From NCBI RefSeq assembly GCF_003258365.1, contig NZ_QHKM01000002.1, positions 310,001 through 374,000 of the forward strand: a DNA stretch of 64,000 nt, read 5' to 3'. The translations under genes and the position numbers were made by a program. Each line of letters starts with the position of its first letter. Position 1 is the stretch's first letter. Below the pieces are notes generated by a model. That model did not search any database and had not been told where the DNA came from. It saw nothing but the letters and a program-made list of their open reading frames with translations. This DNA comes from Hymenobacter edaphi. GTDB lineage: Bacteria > Bacteroidota > Bacteroidia > Cytophagales > Hymenobacteraceae. Shown here piece by piece: positions 60,141 to 64,000 of this stretch.

Positions 60141-61577
60141 ATGCCCACGCCCGCCCCCGCTGCCGACGCCCCCGACCTTGCCGCCCTGCTGCCCCGGCTG
60201 CGCGCCCGCAGCGAAGCCCTGCGCCGCGAATCCGCGGCCGAGCGGGCCGGCCGCCTGCAGCGCCTGCACCAGTGGATAAGCCAGAACCGCGCGGCCGTGC
60301 AGCAGGCCCTGCATCAGGATTTCGGCAAGCCCGCCACCGAAACCGACGTCACCGAGCTCTACGCCACCCAGGCCGAAATCCGCCACGCCATCCGGCACCT
60401 GAAGCGCTGGATGGCGCCCAAAAGGGTGAGTACGCCGCTGGCCCTGCTCGGCACCACCTCCTGGGTGCAATACGAGCCCAAAGGCGTGGCCCTGATCATG
60501 GCACCCTGGAACTACCCCTTTTACCTGGCCGTGGGCCCGCTGGCCTCGGCCCTGGCCGCCGGCAACTGCTGCGTGCTCAAGCCCTCCGAGCTGACGCCGG
60601 CCGTATCGGCGCTGCTGGCCCGCCTGGTGCGGGAGGTGTTCGATCCGGCCGAAGTCGTGGTGGTGGAAGGCGGCAAGGACGCGGCCACGGCCCTGCTGGC
60701 CCAGCCCTTCGACCACATCTTCTTCACCGGCTCGCCGCAGGTGGGCAAGGTGGTGATGCGCGCCGCCGCCGAGCACCTGGCCAGCGTCACGCTGGAGCTG
60801 GGCGGCAAGAGCCCGGCCATCGTCGACGCCACGGCCGACCTGCGCGACGCGGCCGAAAAGCTGGTGTGGGGCAAGTGCGTGAATGCCGGCCAGACCTGCG
60901 TGGCCCCCGATTACCTGCTGGTGCACGAGAGCGTGCAGGCCCCGCTGATCGAGGAAATCCGCGGGGTGCTGCGCCGCTTCTACGACGCCGAGGGCGCGGG
61001 TGTGGCCGCCTCCAGCTCGTTTGCGCGCATCGTCAACGGCCAGCACTTCCAGCGCCTCGCGGGCCTGCTCGAAGACGCCCAGCGGCGCGGCGCCACCGTG
61101 GCCCTGGGCGGCGGCGTCGACCAGAGCCAGTGCTTTATCGAGCCCACCGTGCTGACCGACGTGGCCCCCGACAGCGGCGTGCTGCAGGAGGAAATCTTCG
61201 GGCCGCTGCTGCCGGTGGTGCCCTTCCGCACGCTCCAGGAGGCCGCCGACTTCGTCAACGCCCGGCCCCGGCCGCTGGCGCTGTATGTGTTTGCCCGCAG
61301 CCCGGAGGCGCAGCGCTACGTGCTCGGGCGCGTGCCCGCCGGCGGGGCCTGCCTGAACGACACCATCATTCATCTGGGCCACCTGGAGCTGCCCTTCGGC
61401 GGGGCCGGCAACAGCGGCATCGGGCGGGCGCACGGGCACTACGGCTTCCTGGCCTTCTCCAACGAAAAAGCCGTGCTGCGCCAGCGCGTGGGCCAAACCG
61501 GCATCAAGCTCTTCTACCCGCCCTACACGCCCAAGGTGCAGCGCGTGGTGGATCTGCTGCTGAAATACCTGGGCTGA
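60141..61577 (+). CDS. Aldehyde dehydrogenase family protein (ALDH3-like)
   Basis: A 478-residue enzyme from the ATG at 60141; an upstream TTG is not needed. It has the ALDH order: MAPWNYPFYLAVGPL, the nucleotide motif FTGSPQVGK, the catalytic Glu 219 in LELGGKS and Cys 253 in GQTCVAP, then EEIFGPLLPV and the LPFGGAGNSGIGR end of class-3-like enzymes. It oxidises aldehydes to carboxylic acids with NAD(P)+. The GMC oxidoreductase gene downstream could supply its substrate. Confidence 0.93.
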   Translation: MPTPAPAADAPDLAALLPRLRARSEALRRESAAERAGRLQRLHQWISQNRAAVQQALHQDFGKPATETDVTELYATQAEIRHAIRHLKRWMAPKRVSTPLALLGTTSWVQYEPKGVALIMAPWNYPFYLAVGPLASALAAGNCCVLKPSELTPAVSALLARLVREVFDPAEVVVVEGGKDAATALLAQPFDHIFFTGSPQVGKVVMRAAAEHLASVTLELGGKSPAIVDATADLRDAAEKLVWGKCVNAGQTCVAPDYLLVHESVQAPLIEEIRGVLRRFYDAEGAGVAASSSFARIVNGQHFQRLAGLLEDAQRRGATVALGGGVDQSQCFIEPTVLTDVAPDSGVLQEEIFGPLLPVVPFRTLQEAADFVNARPRPLALYVFARSPEAQRYVLGRVPAGGACLNDTIIHLGHLELPFGGAGNSGIGRAHGHYGFLAFSNEKAVLRQRVGQTGIKLFYPPYTPKVQRVVDLLLKYLG

Positions 61578-61886
61578 AACGCCCCGGCACCGTCCCTGGC
61601 CCGCGCCGGTGTCCGGCTGCAGCCCGCGCAGGGCCTGACTGGCGTCGAGGGCATTGGGGGCGGACTGGCCGACGGCCGCGCCCGGGCGCAGCTACCGCTG
61701 GTTGAGGTTGTTGTCGGCCAGGCAGCGGAGCGTCCAAGGCGCGCTTCCCAGGGCCAGCCGCCGGGCCGCTGCGGCAGAAAAAAGTAGTAGGCATGCCGAG
61801 CTTATCGACTTGAATGCGTACCTTTTCTGACCCCGACGCCCGCGCGGGGCCCCGCGCCCCGTGCTGCTGCCTTCCCCCCCGCCGCA
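61578..61886. other. Intergenic region between ALDH and GMC genes
   Basis: A 309-base GC-rich stretch with scattered inverted words. I see no gene, no strong hairpin and no consensus promoter. Because the genes share a direction, read-through transcription is possible. Confidence 0.4.
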
Positions 61887-63956
61887 ATGAAGCTTACCGC
61901 CGCCCGGCAGCAGTTGCTGCTCGTCCTTGCCGACACGTTTATTCCCAGCCTGCCCGCCGAAACCGCCGCCGCCGCGTTCTGGCAGCGCGCCGGCTCCGCG
62001 GGCGTGCGGCTGGAGCTGCTGGTAACCGCGCTCGAAGCCCAGCCCGCCGCCCGGCAGCAGCAGTTTGCCCAGCTGCTGGCCCTGCTCGACAGCCCGCTGC
62101 TGGGGTTGAGCTGGGGCGGCCCGCCGCGGCGTTTCGGGGCCCTGAACGCGGCCCAGCGCGAAACGCTGCTGCAGCGCTGGTCGCGCAGCCCGCTGCCGCC
62201 GCTGCGGCAGGGCTTTCAGGCCCTGCGCAAGCTGCTTACGTTCCTGTTCTACGCCGACTCCACGCCCGCCGCGCCCAACCCCGCCTGGGCCGCCATCGGC
62301 TACCCCGGGCCGCTGGCCGGCGCCGAGGCCCTGGCCGATACGCCGCGCCCGCTGCCCACGCTCCGGCCCGCGCAGGACGTGCACTACAGCTGCGAGGTGC
62401 TGGTCATCGGCAGCGGGGCCGGCGGGGGCGTGGTGGCCGGCGAGCTGGCCGCTGCGGGCCACCACGTGCTGGTGCTCGAAAAAGGGCCCTACTGCCACGG
62501 CTGCGACTTCACCCAGCGCGAAGCCGACATGATCGGGCAGCTCTACGACGCGCGCGGCACCCTGGGCACCACCGACGGCGGCGTGACGCTGCTGGCCGGC
62601 TCCTGCCTGGGCGGCGGCACCACCGTCAACTGGGCCGGCTCGTTTCGCACGCCCGATTACGTGCTGCAGGAGTGGGCCCGGGAGCACGACGCGCCCCACT
62701 TCACCCAGGCCTCCTTCCAGGCCAGCCTCGACGCGGTGACGCGGGCCCTGCACGTCAACACCGACTATGCGCGCCACAACGGCCAGAACCAGGCCCTGCT
62801 CGACGGCTCGGCCCGCCTGGGCCAGCCCACCCGGCTGATTCCGCGCAACGAGCTGGGGCTGGACAGCTCTGACCGGCACTTCCGCGGCCTGGGCTTCAGC
62901 ACCTTCGGCGACCAGTACGGCGTGAAGCAGGGCACGCTGAATACCTACCTGAAAACCGCCGCTGCCCACGGCGCCGACCTGCTGCCCAACACCGAAGTGA
63001 CGCACCTGACCCGGCAGGGCGGCCGCGTCGCCGGGGCCGAGGCCTGGCACACCACCGCCGACGGCCGCCGCGTGCGCGTGACGGTGCAGGCCCAGCGCGT
63101 GGTGGTGGCCGGCGGGGCCGTGCAAACGCCCGCGCTGCTGCTGCGCAGCGGCCTGCGCCACCCGCACCTGGGTCAGCACCTGCATTTGCACCCCACGGTG
63201 GCCGTCACGGGCATTTATCCGGAGCTGATCGAGCCCTGGTACGGCCCCAGCATGTCGGTGGTCAACGACTCCTGTACCCGCCTCGGCGGCTCCAACTTCG
63301 GCGCCAAAATTGAGACGCCGCCCGCCCACCTCGGGCTGATGGCCATGACCCTGCCCTGGACCTCCGGCGCCGCGCACAAGCGCCTGATGCTGCAGGCCGC
63401 GCACCTGGGCTCCTTCATTGTGCTGACGCGCGACCGGGACGGCGGCCGCGTGCGCGTCGACGGGCAGGGCCAGCCGCTGATCAGCTACCGCCTCAGCCGC
63501 TTCGACCGCACCAGCATGCTGACCGCCGTGCGCGCCGCCGCCGAAATCCACGCCGCGGCCGGGGCCCACACGGTGCTGCTGCCCCACGGCACGCTGCCCA
63601 CGCTACAAGTGCAGCAGGGCCGCATTCAGAACCCCGCCGTGCTCGACGGCCTGCCCGGCCTCGACTGGTCGCCCAACCGCTTCGGCCTCTACAGCGCCCA
63701 CCAGATGAGCACCTGCCGCATGGGCGGCCGCCGCCAAGACCACCCCACCAGCCCCAGCGGCGAAACCTACGAGCTGCGCGGCCTCTACGTAGCCGATGGC
63801 TCGGCCTTCCCGGCCTGCAGCGGCGTCAATCCCATGCTCACCATCATGGCCCTGGCCCACCACACCGCCCAGCACCTGAAGGCCGACCTGGCCGCCGACC
63901 GCAGCAGCTACCGCCCGGCGCAGCTGGTGCAGGGCGTATCCGAGGTGCGGCAGTAG
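61887..63956 (+). CDS. GMC oxidoreductase, long-chain alcohol oxidase-like
   Basis: A 689-residue flavoprotein. The first 160 residues are an alpha-helical extension with a beginning resembling the gluconate-dehydrogenase subunit 3 type. The FAD motif GSGAGGG starts at Gly 175, followed by GGVTLLAGSCLGGGTTVNW and the C-terminal AHQMSTCRMG with the conserved His and SGVNPMLTI. The size and layout fit the fatty-alcohol oxidase group of GMC proteins, which oxidise primary alcohols to aldehydes. The upstream ALDH would convert the product to an acid. The stop is 44 bases before the end of the window. Confidence 0.88.
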   Translation: MKLTAARQQLLLVLADTFIPSLPAETAAAAFWQRAGSAGVRLELLVTALEAQPAARQQQFAQLLALLDSPLLGLSWGGPPRRFGALNAAQRETLLQRWSRSPLPPLRQGFQALRKLLTFLFYADSTPAAPNPAWAAIGYPGPLAGAEALADTPRPLPTLRPAQDVHYSCEVLVIGSGAGGGVVAGELAAAGHHVLVLEKGPYCHGCDFTQREADMIGQLYDARGTLGTTDGGVTLLAGSCLGGGTTVNWAGSFRTPDYVLQEWAREHDAPHFTQASFQASLDAVTRALHVNTDYARHNGQNQALLDGSARLGQPTRLIPRNELGLDSSDRHFRGLGFSTFGDQYGVKQGTLNTYLKTAAAHGADLLPNTEVTHLTRQGGRVAGAEAWHTTADGRRVRVTVQAQRVVVAGGAVQTPALLLRSGLRHPHLGQHLHLHPTVAVTGIYPELIEPWYGPSMSVVNDSCTRLGGSNFGAKIETPPAHLGLMAMTLPWTSGAAHKRLMLQAAHLGSFIVLTRDRDGGRVRVDGQGQPLISYRLSRFDRTSMLTAVRAAAEIHAAAGAHTVLLPHGTLPTLQVQQGRIQNPAVLDGLPGLDWSPNRFGLYSAHQMSTCRMGGRRQDHPTSPSGETYELRGLYVADGSAFPACSGVNPMLTIMALAHHTAQHLKADLAADRSSYRPAQLVQGVSEVRQ

Positions 63957-64000
63957 CCCGGGGCGAGGCTGCACTGCCGGGCTACTGCTGGGGCTGTTCC

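Noticed and set aside
61578-61886. Short inverted words that could form a terminator after the ALDH gene.
   Set aside because: No arm pair long or perfect enough was found, so I do not list it.

Overview
The window looks like chromosomal DNA of a high-GC member of the Bacteroidota, most likely Hymenobacter or a close relative in the Cytophagales. The reasons are a GC content near 70% in most genes; four secreted proteins ending in a type IX secretion (T9SS) type A sorting domain (YPNP/WPNP start, about 75-80 residues); LytTR/LytS-type two-component genes; and promoter-like boxes of the Bacteroidota type (TTTG, about 19 bases, TAnnTTTG) in place of strong Shine-Dalgarno sites. This is inferred from gene content; no rRNA or tRNA gene is present to confirm it.

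Layout. 0-2.9 kb: three paralogous Roadblock/LC7-like proteins around a membrane protein with a carboxypeptidase-regulatory-like domain. 3-10.2 kb: a divergent truncated haemoglobin, a secreted glycosidase lipoprotein, a DUF4126 membrane protein, a LytS/LytTR pair and an EamA transporter. 10.5-17.3 kb: an SDR enzyme, a secreted M1 peptidase, a delta-60-repeat T9SS protein and lpdA. 17.3-19.5 kb: a remodelled patch with a lower-GC secreted trypco2-like gene, a broken gene, a DUF5694 lipid-free secreted protein and a decayed lpdA fragment. 19.6-25.7 kb: small hypothetical proteins, a DHFR-like enzyme, a VOC protein, RlmF and an HEXXH lipoprotein. 26-32.3 kb: a GH64/crystallin/CBM6 T9SS protein, a DUF1697 protein, a cold-shock-domain protein and an amidohydrolase. 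32.4-34.4 kb: a clearly lower-GC two-gene island encoding a HipA-like kinase and a DUF3037-like protein with an ATGA overlap. 34.4-46 kb: a giant beta-propeller T9SS protein, GNAT, TPM, pseudouridine synthase, outer-membrane barrel, VWA and head-GIN proteins. 46-50.6 kb: a PDZ-alpha/beta hydrolase divergent from an S41 peptidase, then SDR and GNAT. 50.8-58.5 kb: two related pectate lyases flanking a winged-helix gene broken by an amber stop, a lipoprotein, an MFS transporter and a second HEXXH protein. 58.6-64 kb: a SpoIIAA-like paralogue, a GNAT, an aldehyde dehydrogenase and a GMC oxidoreductase.

Functional themes. Polysaccharide use is prominent (two pectate lyases with a shared 31-base upstream element, a GH64 glucanase, a six-hairpin glycosidase), together with extracellular proteolysis and T9SS-exported repeat proteins. 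The aldehyde dehydrogenase and the fatty-alcohol-oxidase-like GMC protein suggest consecutive oxidation of an alcohol. Gene ends are frequently marked by very long perfect hairpins (20-27 bp), and several longer composite palindromes sit between genes.

The best candidates for something not well described are the HipA-like/DUF3037-like island, the truncated haemoglobin that lacks its proximal histidine, the 31-base element shared by both pectate lyases, and the Roadblock cluster with no GTPase partner in view.
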